Positions 13,222 to 22,600 of a stretch of DNA of 37,595 nucleotides are shown piece after piece. Location: positions 1-37,595 of the IMG/VR virus record IMGVR_UViG_3300032322_000605. One strand, written 5' to 3'. Within the stretch, counting starts at the first letter, position 1. Every line of letters starts with the position of its first letter. The position numbers and the translations under genes were made by a program. Below the pieces are notes generated by a model. That model did not search any database and was not told the DNA's origin. It worked only from the letters and a program-made list of their open reading frames with translations. Source of the stretch: a virus.

Positions 13222-13574
13222 TGGCAGCACTTACTTCAATCGCAGTCGGCGCATTGGTCGCAACAGCGGCAGCAGCAGCGGCAGGAACCGGCTACGCCGT
13301 TTATGCTGGTGAGCAGGGCAAGAAGGCGCAGAAGGAAGCCATGAATCGGCAAAGCGCGATGCAGGCTCAGGCCACTCAGCAGGCACAGCAGCAGGCAACG
13401 GCATCGCAAGCTGCCATTCGTCGCAGCCAGCAGCAATCACCAGATGTTGCAAGCATCATGGCTGCGGCACAAGAAACTGGCATTGGCGGTCCTGCCTCCA
13501 CAATGCTGACTGGTCCTGCTGGCATTGATCCGTCACAGTTGACCCTTGGCCGAAACACGCTTCTCGGAGGTTGA
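13221..13574 (+). CDS. Small virion-associated membrane/coiled-coil protein
   Basis: A 117-aa protein. A hydrophobic Ala-rich segment (about residues 5-24, TSIAVGALVATAAAAAAGTG) is followed by a Gln/Ala-rich helix (about 35-75) and a C-terminal PSQLTLGRNTLLGG. This tail and the Gln-rich helix are common in a small protein just before the portal in podoviruses. A role in head assembly or DNA entry is inferred. Its start overlaps the GNAT stop (TAATG) and its end overlaps the portal gene. Confidence 0.7.
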   Translation: MAALTSIAVGALVATAAAAAAGTGYAVYAGEQGKKAQKEAMNRQSAMQAQATQQAQQQATASQAAIRRSQQQSPDVASIMAAAQETGIGGPASTMLTGPAGIDPSQLTLGRNTLLGG

Positions 13575-13576
13575 TA

Positions 13577-15295
13577 TTGAGCGAATACCCAGGCAATAAC
13601 AGGTCGTACAACAACGCGCCACAGCGCGACAGGCTGTTTACGCGCTGGGGTCAACTCAAGAGCGAGCGTGCTTCGTGGTTCGCGCATTGGCAGGAAATCA
13701 CTTCATACCTCCTGCCACGAAACGGTCGCTACTTCCGCCAGGATCGCGACAAGGGTTGGCGCCGTCACAACAACATCTACGACAACACCGGAACCCGTGC
13801 GCTCCGAACACTCGGTGCCGGCATGATGGCTGGTGCCACGTCTCCGGCGCGGCAGTGGTTCAGACTCGCAACGCCGGATCCTGAACTGAACTCATACCAG
13901 CCCGTCAAGATGTGGTTGGATGATGTGACCAAGCGAATGCAGTTGGTGTTCCAGAAGTCGAACACATACCGCAGTCTGCACATGATGTACGAGGAGTTGG
14001 GAGCATTCGGAACCGCCGCCAGCATCGTGCTTCCAAACTTCAACAACGTCATCCACCATTACCCGCTGACCTGTGGCGAATACTGCATTTCGACAGACGC
14101 ACAGGGCCGAGTCTGCACGCTCTACCGAGAGTTTGAGATGACGGTCAGTCAGATGGTCAAGGAATTTGGTTACGACAACTGTTCTACTAGCGTGCAGAAC
14201 ATGTACGACACAGGCACGCTTGATACGTGGGTTCCCGTGATCCACGCTATTGAGCCGCGCATGGACCGAGACATGACCAAGCGCGATAGCAAGAACATGC
14301 CGTTCGGATCTTGGTACTTTGAGGTCGGAGGCGAGGATGGCGTGTTCCTGCGTGAGAGCGGTTTCACGTACTTCCCTGCGCTCGTGCCGCGTTGGGCTAC
14401 CGCCGGTGGCGACATCTACGGAAACAGCCCTGGCATGGAGGCTCTCGGAGATGTGAAGCAGCTCCAGCACGAGCAACTTCGCAAGGCGCAGGCCATCGAC
14501 TACCAAACGAAGCCGCCGCTTCAGGTTCCGACGAGCATGAAGAACCGGGATGTGGAAACGCTGCCGGGTGGCATCTCGTTCGTGGATGGTGCCAGCATGG
14601 GAATCAAGACCGCGTTTGAGGTGAATCTCAATCTGAACTACCTGCTGGCCGATATCCAAGATGTGCGCGAGCGCGTCCGTGGATCGTTCTACGCAGATCT
14701 GTTCCTCATGCTCGCTAATGCACCTTACACCCGCATGACCGCAACCGAGGTCGCCGAGCGACATGAGGAAAAACTCCTGATGCTGGGGCCAGTCCTCGAG
14801 CGTTTGCACAATGAACTGCTGGACCCGCTGGTTGAAATTACCTTCACTCAAATGATCCAGTCTGGAGCGGTTCCACCACCTCCGGAAGAATTGCAGGGCA
14901 TGGACCTGAACGTGGAGTTCGTGTCGATGCTGGCCCAGGCGCAGCGTGCCATCGGCACCAACGCCGTGGATCGGTTCGTCGGCAACCTTGGCGCAATCGC
15001 GCAGATGAAGCCTGACATCCTTGACAAGTTCGACAGCGATCAGTGGGCCGACATTTACGCCGACATGCTTGGCGTTGATCCGTCGCTAATCATTGCAGAT
15101 AAGGATGTTGCAATGGTTCGCGGTGCCCGCAACCAAGCGATGGCTGCCAAGGAGCAGATGGCGGTTATGAATCAGCAGTCGCAGACGGCCAAGAACCTGG
15201 CGCAGTCTCCGACGGGACCGGGCCAACAGAACGGCCTGACAGACGTGATGAACATGTTCAGCGGATACGGTTCACCATCACCACTTGAACTCTGA
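13577..15295 (+). CDS. Portal protein (podovirus head-to-tail connector)
   Basis: A 572-aa protein. TTG 13577 is chosen because GGAGG lies 6 bases upstream; the TTG at 13571 would abut that site. Typical connector sequence is seen: RLFTRWGQLKSERASWFAHW near the start, TRALRTLGAGMMAGATSPAR with WFRLATPD, YEELGAFGTAASIV, and DIYGNSPGMEALGDVKQLQH, then TATEVAERHEEKLLMLGPVL (the long clip/stem helix). Twelve copies would form the vertex ring through which DNA is packaged and to which the tail is attached. The C-terminus is Gln-rich. The length fits the T7/BPP-1-like family. Confidence 0.93.
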   Translation: MSEYPGNNRSYNNAPQRDRLFTRWGQLKSERASWFAHWQEITSYLLPRNGRYFRQDRDKGWRRHNNIYDNTGTRALRTLGAGMMAGATSPARQWFRLATPDPELNSYQPVKMWLDDVTKRMQLVFQKSNTYRSLHMMYEELGAFGTAASIVLPNFNNVIHHYPLTCGEYCISTDAQGRVCTLYREFEMTVSQMVKEFGYDNCSTSVQNMYDTGTLDTWVPVIHAIEPRMDRDMTKRDSKNMPFGSWYFEVGGEDGVFLRESGFTYFPALVPRWATAGGDIYGNSPGMEALGDVKQLQHEQLRKAQAIDYQTKPPLQVPTSMKNRDVETLPGGISFVDGASMGIKTAFEVNLNLNYLLADIQDVRERVRGSFYADLFLMLANAPYTRMTATEVAERHEEKLLMLGPVLERLHNELLDPLVEITFTQMIQSGAVPPPPEELQGMDLNVEFVSMLAQAQRAIGTNAVDRFVGNLGAIAQMKPDILDKFDSDQWADIYADMLGVDPSLIIADKDVAMVRGARNQAMAAKEQMAVMNQQSQTAKNLAQSPTGPGQQNGLTDVMNMFSGYGSPSPLEL

Positions 15296-15306
15296 AAGGG
15301 ATCACT

Positions 15307-16101
15307 ATGCCATACCTTGTGCAAGGCACTAATTTCCTTTACGACAATACGACCAACGACATCGTTGGCATCAAGGACGCGGACGGAGGCGAGAAGTACT
15401 TCCCGATCATGCGGAACGAGCCGACGTACGCCACTACAACCACAGCTGTGTCAATCGTCGCTCCTGCCGCGACTTTCACCACGCTGACCTATGAGGACAG
15501 CAGCGGCAGCGTGCGTTTGGTGAGCGACGGCATCCATAGCCTCACGAACGCAGTCGCGCAGAACAGGCTTGTGAGCGTCACTTGGGCTGGCGGTACTGGC
15601 GTCAACGGCCTGTACACCGTCACCGATGTCAGCGCGGCCACTACGAAGATCACTATCAACTACCCGCACGCTGCCGGTCTCGGCACTCCAACCGTAACGG
15701 TTGTCGGTAACGACATCACTCTTGCTTCGGTGACCATTCCGGCGAACGCGATCAAGCTAGGCATGGAACTTGAGCTTGACGCGCTGTTTGCGATGACAGC
15801 AAGCGCCAACAACAAGATCTTCAAGGTAAACATCGGCGATGCCGGATGGTATTCGCAGACGGTTGCCGCATCGAACGCGAGCCTGTCCGTTGATAAGCAG
15901 GCGTGGGCGAACACAGCCACGACCCTAGTTTCAAATGCCCTCGCGGCACCAGGACACGGTACGTCAACTGGCGCAAACGTCACCATGACCCCGACTGGCG
16001 GATTCGGCATCGCGCAGACGTTCGCCATCACCGGGCAGATTGCAACCGCCAACGAGTTCGTCACGCTTGAGGCATGGAATCTCAAGATCACCAGCACGTG
16101 A
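15307..16101 (+). CDS. Structural protein, possible head fibre or decoration
   Basis: A 264-aa protein starting MPYLVQGTNFLYDNTTNDIV. The sequence is beta-rich and Thr/Ala-rich, with no signal and little charge after residue 35, typical of an outer virion protein. The N-terminus (about 1-35) has a motif FLYDNTTNDIVGIKDADGGE like the anchoring part of some head-fibre proteins. The family is not certain. It lies between the portal and the Bbp19-like gene, and its stop is followed at once by the second late-promoter-like element. Confidence 0.65.
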   Translation: MPYLVQGTNFLYDNTTNDIVGIKDADGGEKYFPIMRNEPTYATTTTAVSIVAPAATFTTLTYEDSSGSVRLVSDGIHSLTNAVAQNRLVSVTWAGGTGVNGLYTVTDVSAATTKITINYPHAAGLGTPTVTVVGNDITLASVTIPANAIKLGMELELDALFAMTASANNKIFKVNIGDAGWYSQTVAASNASLSVDKQAWANTATTLVSNALAAPGHGTSTGANVTMTPTGGFGIAQTFAITGQIATANEFVTLEAWNLKITST

Positions 16102-16102
16102 C

Positions 16103-16131
16103 GGTGCCCGTAGGAAATCAATAACTCCATA
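16103..16131 (+). promoter_or_regulatory. Late-promoter-like element 2
   Basis: GGTGCCCGTA (16103-16112), with TCCATA (16126-16131) exactly 16 bases after the GTGCCC core. It starts just after the stop of the previous gene and lies 11 bases before the Bbp19-like GTG start. An extra ATCAATA word also lies nearer (16117-16123). Confidence 0.55.
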
Positions 16132-16141
16132 AAGTTCCGCC

Positions 16142-16489
16142 GTGAGCAATTATGATCCGCTTGACCTGCGCAGCCAGGAACGCAGCAAAGCAGAACGCGA
16201 ACTGCGCGAACGGCTGGCTCGGGAGAATGAAGAAGCGGATATCAAGTGGCTCATGGGCAACAAGCGAGGCCGTCGCATCATTTGGCGGCTTCTGGATCAC
16301 GCAGGAGTGTTCCGTTCGTCGTTCAACACCAACGCGATGGCAATGTCATTCGCCGAAGGTCACAGGAACTACGGACTTCGCATTCTGTCAATGATCCATT
16401 CGCAGTGCCCCGAACTGTATCCAACCATGATGAAGGAGCAGACAGCAGATGAACGAATCAACGATGATGGAAGCCGCAACTCCAACTAA
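16142..16489 (+). CDS. Bbp19-like virion protein
   Basis: A 115-aa protein starting at GTG 16142 (MSNYDPLDLR). The core DIKWLMGNKRGRRIIWRLLD, then SFNTNAMAMSFAEGHRNYGL and CPELYPTMMKE, matches what I know of Bbp19-type proteins of BPP-1-like podoviruses. These lie between portal and scaffold genes. The role is structural or assembly-related but not established here. No strong ribosome site is seen. The gene ends 41 bases inside the next gene. Confidence 0.8.
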   Translation: MSNYDPLDLRSQERSKAERELRERLARENEEADIKWLMGNKRGRRIIWRLLDHAGVFRSSFNTNAMAMSFAEGHRNYGLRILSMIHSQCPELYPTMMKEQTADERINDDGSRNSN

Positions 16490-17123
16490 CGGCTCCCAAG
16501 CATCTTCGGCACCTGAAAGCACCACTGCGACGGCAGAGGCGCTGTATGGTGATGGGCAGAAGGCAACTGCGTCGAAGGACTCTCCAGCCGCCGCGCCGGC
16601 CACGGAGAACAAGGCTACGGATAACAAGACGGAACCCAAGGCCGAAGCGCCGAAGGTTCCTGAACAGTACGAATTCAAGGCGCCTGAAGGCCGAGAATTC
16701 GACTCGGAGGTGGTGAAGAACTTCTCCGAGGTTGCCCGTGAATTGAACCTTACGCAGGATGCCGCGCAGAAGATTCTTGATCGGATGGGGCCAACGCTGG
16801 CTAGCCGTCAGGAATCTCAGGTCAAGGCCATTCGTGGCGAGTGGGTTGCATCGGCTAGGTCCGATCAGGAGTTCGGCGGCGACAAGCTTGCCGAGAACCT
16901 GTCCACCGCCAAGAAGGCTCTTGACACGTTCGGAACATCCGAACTTCGCACGCTGCTCAACGCGTCTGGTCTGGGCGATCACCCGGAAGTAATCCGGTTC
17001 ATGTACCGCGCAGGCAAGGCGATCAGTGAGGATCGGATCGTCACCGGAAGCGTCGGACAGGCCAAGAACGGCCCTAAGACATTCGGTGATCTAGCCGATG
17101 CTCTGTATCCAACCAACACCTAA
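16449..17123 (+). CDS. Scaffold protein
   Basis: A 224-aa protein. The first ~75 residues are disordered and rich in Ala, Thr, Ser, Lys and Glu. The next part (about 76-224) is helical: EQYEFKAPEGREFDSEVVKN, then ELNLTQDAAQKILDRMGPTL, VASARSDQEFGGDKLAENLS and ending KTFGDLADALYPTN. Low complexity plus this helical core, directly before the major capsid gene, is the usual capsid-assembly scaffold layout. It would guide procapsid assembly and leave. The ATG has AAGGAG upstream at a slightly long distance. Confidence 0.85.
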   Translation: MNESTMMEAATPTNGSQASSAPESTTATAEALYGDGQKATASKDSPAAAPATENKATDNKTEPKAEAPKVPEQYEFKAPEGREFDSEVVKNFSEVARELNLTQDAAQKILDRMGPTLASRQESQVKAIRGEWVASARSDQEFGGDKLAENLSTAKKALDTFGTSELRTLLNASGLGDHPEVIRFMYRAGKAISEDRIVTGSVGQAKNGPKTFGDLADALYPTNT

Positions 17124-17144
17124 TTCCACGAAAGGGAATTTCCA

Positions 17145-18167
17145 ATGGCAACGCTTACTTCCAACAACCTCACGCTGGCCGATTGGGCCAAGCGCACCGA
17201 TCCCGAGGGCCGTGTTCCGGTCATCGCGGAACTGCTGTCACAGAGCAACGAGATCCTCGAGGACTGCGTGTTCAAGGAGGGCAACCTGCCCACCGGCGAG
17301 CGCGTCGTGATCCGCACTGGTCTGCCCGCCGTCTATTGGCGTGCGCTGAACCAGGGCATTCCGAACAGCCGTTCGACCACCGCACAGGTGGACGAGGCTT
17401 GCGGAATCCTTGAGGCTCGCAGCGAAGTGGACAAGGACTTGGCAATGCTGAACGGCAACACCGCTCAGTTCCGTCTGTCCGAAGACGTTGCCTTCCTTGA
17501 GGCCATGAATCAGACTCAGGCCACGACCATGTTCTATGGCAACCCCGCCATTGAGCCGAAGTCGTTCCTCGGTCTGGCTGCGCGTTACTCTGCGACGCCC
17601 GGTTCGACTGGCATCGGCCAGAACATCATCGAAGGTGGCGGCACCGGCAGCGACAACACCTCGGTGTACCTCGTTGTTTGGGGCGACAACACCGTTTATT
17701 GCCCGTTCCCAAAGGGTTCGACCGCTGGCCTCATGCACGAGGATCTCGGTGAGCAGACCGTGTATGACGGCAATAACCGTCTTCAGGCGTATGCGACCCG
17801 TTACCAGTGGAAGAACGGTTTGGTCGTGAAGGATTGGCGCTACGTCGTTCGCATCGCGAACATCGACGCCAGCGACATGTCCAACGCGAGCAACACGCAG
17901 GCTTCCAGCGCGGCCACGCAGCTCATCAAGCTGATGACTCGTTCTCTGTACCGGATCCCGAACATGGCAATGGGCCGTGCGGCTTTCTACATGAACCGCA
18001 CCGTTCACGGCGGCCTGTCCATCCAGGCGATGGATCGCGCTCAGAACGTGCTGTCCGTGCAGCAGGGTCTGTCGCAGTTCGGTACCCCCTATTCGTGGCT
18101 GTCGTTCCTCGGCGTTCCGTGCCGCCGTGTCGATGCCCTCATTAACGCAGAAGCCCGCCTTACCTAA
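17145..18167 (+). CDS. Major capsid protein
   Basis: A 340-aa protein starting MATLTSNNLTLADWAKRTDP, with GAAAGGGA upstream. Length, position after the scaffold and sequence (for example EDCVFKEGNLPTGERVVIRT, the DEACGILEARSEVDKDLAML segment and the VPCRRVDALINAEA ending) fit the capsid protein of BPP-1-like podoviruses. These build the icosahedral shell with the HK97 fold. The gene has few rare starts and a regular codon pattern, as expected for the most abundant protein. The long open frame on the opposite strand here is a by-product of that. Confidence 0.92.
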   Translation: MATLTSNNLTLADWAKRTDPEGRVPVIAELLSQSNEILEDCVFKEGNLPTGERVVIRTGLPAVYWRALNQGIPNSRSTTAQVDEACGILEARSEVDKDLAMLNGNTAQFRLSEDVAFLEAMNQTQATTMFYGNPAIEPKSFLGLAARYSATPGSTGIGQNIIEGGGTGSDNTSVYLVVWGDNTVYCPFPKGSTAGLMHEDLGEQTVYDGNNRLQAYATRYQWKNGLVVKDWRYVVRIANIDASDMSNASNTQASSAATQLIKLMTRSLYRIPNMAMGRAAFYMNRTVHGGLSIQAMDRAQNVLSVQQGLSQFGTPYSWLSFLGVPCRRVDALINAEARLT

Positions 18168-18191
18168 TAGGTAAAGCAGAAAGGACACACA

Positions 18192-18695
18192 ATGATTCTT
18201 GACAACAATCTTCGTCTCGGTAGCACCGGGGCGATCACTAACGCTGGCACGTACGTCAACGCGGATGTCGTTGACCTTCAGAGCAACACCGCCTACACCG
18301 CCACGGTTAGCGGCTCGCTCTACACGGTCGGCCAGGGCACCCAGAACCGAGACATCGGCGCTGGCAGTGACCTGTACGTCGTGTTCACCGTCACGACCGC
18401 GCTTGCTGGCGGTACGAACGCAACGTTCCAGGTGGTTGCTTCTTCGTCCGCAACGCTTGCCTCCGGCAACATCATTGTCGGCGAAGTCGGCCCCATCGTG
18501 CTTGCTGATCTTACTCTCGGCCGTCAGGTTGCCGTGAAGATCAGCCAGCAGCAGATCGCTGCAAGCCGACTCCGTTACCTTGGTGCGCAGGTCGTGACTA
18601 CTGGTACGCACTCTGCTGGCGTCGTCAGCGCAGACATCGTGCTGGACATTCAGGACGGTCGTACGGTGTACGCGTCGGGCTTCACGGTCGCCTGA
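18192..18695 (+). CDS. Bbp16-like capsid cement protein
   Basis: A 167-aa protein starting MILDNNLRLGSTGAITNAGT. The MILD opening, the DLQSNTAY segment, then IGAGSDLYVVFTVTTALAGG and a beta-rich C-terminus match Bbp16-type cement proteins that sit on the outside of BPP-1-like capsids and stabilise the shell. It lies 24 bases after the major capsid gene, with AAAGGA upstream. The size and order are as expected. Confidence 0.85.
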   Translation: MILDNNLRLGSTGAITNAGTYVNADVVDLQSNTAYTATVSGSLYTVGQGTQNRDIGAGSDLYVVFTVTTALAGGTNATFQVVASSSATLASGNIIVGEVGPIVLADLTLGRQVAVKISQQQIAASRLRYLGAQVVTTGTHSAGVVSADIVLDIQDGRTVYASGFTVA

Positions 18696-18707
18696 TAGGA
18701 GGAACCC

Positions 18708-18914
18708 ATGCCCAAGTATCGCGCAAAGGTCAAGTGCTTCGTGGACAATGGACTGCGGGAAGTTGGCGATGTGTTTGAGTACAACGGCCCACAGAACAAA
18801 AATCTTGAGCGCGTCGGGTCTGAACCCGAACCTGTTGAGCAGGATGATTCGGTACCGGCACTGCGCCGGCCCGGTCGGCCTCGCAAGACGGCGATTACTG
18901 AACGCATGGACTGA
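18708..18914 (+). CDS. Small hypothetical virion-region protein
   Basis: A 68-aa protein (MPKYRAKVKCFVDNGLREVG), with AGGAGGAA just upstream. The first half looks like a small SH3-like or beta fold (RAKVKCFVDNGLREVGDVFE). The second half is charged, with a basic patch RRPGRPRKT like an AT-hook. The family is not recognised. It is co-transcribed with the cement protein and ends before the hairpin at 18937. Confidence 0.65.
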   Translation: MPKYRAKVKCFVDNGLREVGDVFEYNGPQNKNLERVGSEPEPVEQDDSVPALRRPGRPRKTAITERMD

Positions 18915-18936
18915 CGGTTACTGAACTGGTGTACAA

Positions 18937-18966
18937 GGAGGGTGGTCGGGCAACCGGCCACCCTCC
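18937..18966 (+). other. Strong 13-bp RNA hairpin with GCAA tetraloop
   Basis: GGAGGGTGGTCGG (18937-18949), loop GCAA, then CCGGCCACCCTCC (18954-18966). All positions pair, one as U-G. GCAA is a stable GNRA tetraloop. No U tract follows; the next bases (ATCACTAGGAGG) lead into the connector ribosome site. It sits between the capsid genes and the tail genes. It may be an RNA-stability, processing or partial termination element that sets capsid transcript excess. Confidence 0.75.
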
Positions 18967-18983
18967 ATCACTAGGAGGCAGGT

Positions 18984-19664
18984 ATGGCATCAGAAGTCGA
19001 AATCTGCAATTTGGCACTCGCGCACCTTGGCGATGAGGCAACAGTCGCCAGCATTGATCCGCCGGAAGGATCGGCGCAGGCGGAGCATTGCGCCCGCTTC
19101 TATCCGATTGCCCGCGACGGGCTGCTCCAAATGCATCCGTGGAACTTCGCGTCCCGCCGCGTGTCGCTGGCATCTGTCACGATGCCGTACACGATGTGGC
19201 AATACGCATACGCATGTCCTGGCGACATGATGGTTGCCGTGTCCGTGCTGCCGCCAGAGGCAGAGAACGATTACGCGGTGCGTGCGTATCCCGCCGACCG
19301 CCACGGTTTCGGAGCTACAAATCCGCCCATCACTAACGCTGGCGTGTATGTGCCGCAGGAATACGTGATTGAGACGGACACGCTCGGCAACAAGGTCATC
19401 TACACGAACCAAGAGAACGCGCTGCTTCGATATCAGGCTCTCGTGACGGACCCGACCAAGTTCGATCCGCTGTTTGTTATGTCCTTGTCATGGCACCTTG
19501 CTGGCATGCTGGCAGGTCCGGTCATCAAGGGCGGCGAAGGAGCGGCAGAAGGCAAGCGTTGCGCACAAATGATGCTTGCTTACTTGCAGCAGGCCCGTGC
19601 ATCCGACGCCAACCAGCGAAACGTGCGTCCTGAACACATCACGACCTGGATGAGCGGGCGGTAA
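18984..19664 (+). CDS. Head-tail adaptor / tail tubular protein A-like
   Basis: A 226-aa protein starting MASEVEICNLALAHLGDEAT, with AGGAGG upstream. The ICNLALAHLG opening, ARFYPIARDGLLQMHPWNFA and the YPADRHG segment are typical of the podovirus adaptor that forms a ring below the portal (tail tubular protein A / gp11-like role). The C-terminus has AEGKRCAQMMLAYLQQARAS, a helix for ring packing. It is followed by the long nozzle gene with a 3-base gap, the usual adaptor-nozzle order. Confidence 0.8.
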   Translation: MASEVEICNLALAHLGDEATVASIDPPEGSAQAEHCARFYPIARDGLLQMHPWNFASRRVSLASVTMPYTMWQYAYACPGDMMVAVSVLPPEAENDYAVRAYPADRHGFGATNPPITNAGVYVPQEYVIETDTLGNKVIYTNQENALLRYQALVTDPTKFDPLFVMSLSWHLAGMLAGPVIKGGEGAAEGKRCAQMMLAYLQQARASDANQRNVRPEHITTWMSGR

Positions 19665-19667
19665 ATC

Positions 19668-22600
19668 ATGGCGTCCACACGCATCTACTTCCGTTCGTTT
19701 GCGGGCGGCGAGATGTCGCCAGAGATGTTTGGTCGAGTCGATGACGTGAAATACCAAACTGGTGCAGCGAGGATGCGGAACTTCATCGCCATGCCGCAGG
19801 GTCCGGCAGAGAACCGACCGGGAACCAAGTTTGTGCGCGAGGTGAAGGATTCAACCAAGCGCACCAGGCTGATTCCATTCACATACAGCACAACGCAGAC
19901 GATGGCGATTGAGTTGGGCGCTGGCTACACGCGATTCCACACACAGGGAGCAACGCTAACGCCAGGTTCTCCATCTGCATATGTTGCCGGCGGAACGGCT
20001 GTTACGGTAACGCAATCGGCACAGGCAACTGTAACGCTGCAGCAATCGCAGTTTGCAACCGTAACGATCTCAATCGCTTCGCCTGCGGTAATCACTTGGA
20101 CTGGACACGGATTGCCAAACAACACGGTTGTGACGTTTACAACTACAGACGCGCTGCCAAACGGAATTGAGGTTGGGACAGAGTATTTTGTCGTTAATGC
20201 GGCCGCCAACACCTTCAATGTGTCGCTAACAAGCGGCGGTACTGCAATTGACACGACTGGCGTGCAATCTGGAACGCATAGAGCAAGCACAGGAACGCGG
20301 GTGTCGTGGACTTCACACGGTTTATCAAATGGACAAGAAGTGCTGTTCAGCAGCTCCGGCAGTCTGCCGTCTGGTATGACGCAAAACACTTCGTACTATG
20401 TCCGTAACGCCGGCCCGAATGCATTTCTGGTTGGTAGCGGCGCTGGTGGTCCTTTGGTTTTGACCACAACCGGAGGCAGTGGAGTTCAGACGGCAAGTAC
20501 GCCAGCAATCATCAACTGGACGTCGCATGGACTTGCAAATGGAACTGCAATCGGATTCACGACAACTGGCACGCTTCCAGCAGGAATGCTGCCTGACACC
20601 GTGTACTACGTGAAGAACGCCGCTGCGAATACATTCCAAATTTCTCTTTCAAATGGCGGAACACCAGTAATTACTACTACTGCTGGCAGCGGAACGCATA
20701 CGGCATCAATCCCATACACCGTTGGCGCGCTCGTTTCGCAAGGCGGAACCAATTACTACTGCGTTGCCACGGCAATCAACAAAACGCCTCCGAATGCGAC
20801 GTATTGGTATGCGTTGCCTTCTGGCGTGTATGAGATCCCAAACCCGTATTCCGAGGCGGATCTGTTTGATATTCACTATGTGCAGAGTGCCGATGTCCTC
20901 ACGCTCGTACATCCAAATTACGCTCCACGTGAACTGCGAAGAAATGGCGCGACAACGTGGGTTCTGTCAACGATCAATTTCGCCGCACCGCTATCGCCAC
21001 CGAGCGGATTGACGGCAAGCAAGACTGGAACTGGAACCGGATACGTTTATCAGTATGTGGTCACGGCTGTTGATTCTGACCTGATTAGTGAGTCGGCTCA
21101 AAGTTCATCTGTCAGTGTCAACTTGGATTTCGGAACCGCTGGAAGTTACGTGACGATCCAATGGACAGCCGTTGCTGGAGCTTTTAGATATCGCGTCTAC
21201 AAGTTGCAGGGTGGCTTGTATGGGTTCATCGGCGAAACCGACGGCACATCCATCATCGACAATAACATCGGTCCAGACATGAGCGTTACTCCGCCCGTGT
21301 ATGACGCCGTGTTCAACAGCGCGAACGACTACCCAGGCGCGGTCAGTTATTTCGAACAGCGTCGAATCTTCGCAGGCACGAACAATGCTCCGCAGACGAT
21401 GTTGATGACGCGTAGTGGAACGGAATCGGATATGTCGTATTCGATTCCGACTGAGGAAACTGATCGAATCAAGTTCCGTGTGGCTGCGCGAGAGGCGAAC
21501 ACCATTCGCCACATTGTTCCGCTCACGCAGCTCTTGACGCTCACCAGTGCGGCGGAGTGGAGAATCAGCCCGGTCAACAGCGATGTCATTACACCGACCA
21601 CGATTTCAGTGCGTCCCCAGTCATACATCGGCGCAAATAATGTGCAGCCGTCGATTGTGAACAACACGGTGATCTATTGTGCTGCCCGTGGCGGGCATGT
21701 CCGCGAACTGGGATACTCGTGGCAGGCAAGCGGTTTCGTTACTGGAGATTTGTCACTTCGTGCAGCGCACCTGTTCGACAGTCGTGACATCACTGACATG
21801 TGCTACAGCAAGTCTCCGCAGCCGCTCCTGTGGTTTGTGTCGAACAATGGGTATCTGCTTGGCCTCACGTATGTGCCTGAGCAGCAGGTCGCTGCCTGGC
21901 ATTGGCACGATACGGATGGCACCTACGAATCCTGCACGGCAATCGCCGAAGGTAGCGAGGACGCGCTATACGTCATTGTGAAGCGCACAATCAACTCTGT
22001 CACAAAGCGATATGTTGAGCGGTTTGAAACCCGACAAATCACGGATCTTGAGGACTGTTTCTTTGTGGACTGTGGTCTGTCTTATGATGGCACAAACACA
22101 ACGGCAACAACAGTCACGGTGACTGGCGGATCAACTTGGGGGCCGGCAGACACGCTGACGGTGACTGCATCCAGCGGCATCTTCGTGTTCCCAGGCACGA
22201 GCGATGTTGGCGACGCCATCGTGCTTACTGACAGCGATGGAGTGCAATATCGACTCACGATCTTGTCTACTACCAGTAGCACCGTGGCTACGGCCCGAGT
22301 GGACAAGGTGATACCAGTTGCGCTTCGTAGCGTGGCGACCGCAGTTTGGGCGTTCGCACGTAACACCGTCAGTGGTCTGTCACACTTGGAAGGCAAGACG
22401 GTCAGCATTCTGGCAGACGGTGCGGTACAGCCGCAGGAAACAGTTGTGTCTGGCAGCATCACGCTGGATCGTGCGTTCACCGTGATTCATGTCGGATTGC
22501 CATACGAGAGTGACCTGCAAACTTTGCCATTGACCATCAACATTGACGGCGCTGGACAGGGGCGGCGCAAGAACATCAACAAGGCAACGCTTCGCGTGTT

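Noticed and set aside
13892-14851. A 319-codon open frame on the minus strand inside the portal gene
   Set aside because: Antisense to a clear portal protein; composition is that of a shadow frame.
16117-16123. ATCAATA close to the GGTGCCCGTA box of element 2 as the -10 box
   Set aside because: In this copy it lies only a few bases from the first box. The TCCATA at 16126 has the same 16-base spacing as the TCAATA boxes of the other two copies, so it is preferred.
17238-18611. A 457-codon open frame on the minus strand across the major capsid and cement genes
   Set aside because: It is antisense to two well-supported structural genes, has Arg/Val/His-rich low-quality sequence and no ribosome site. 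It arises from the regular codon pattern of the capsid gene.
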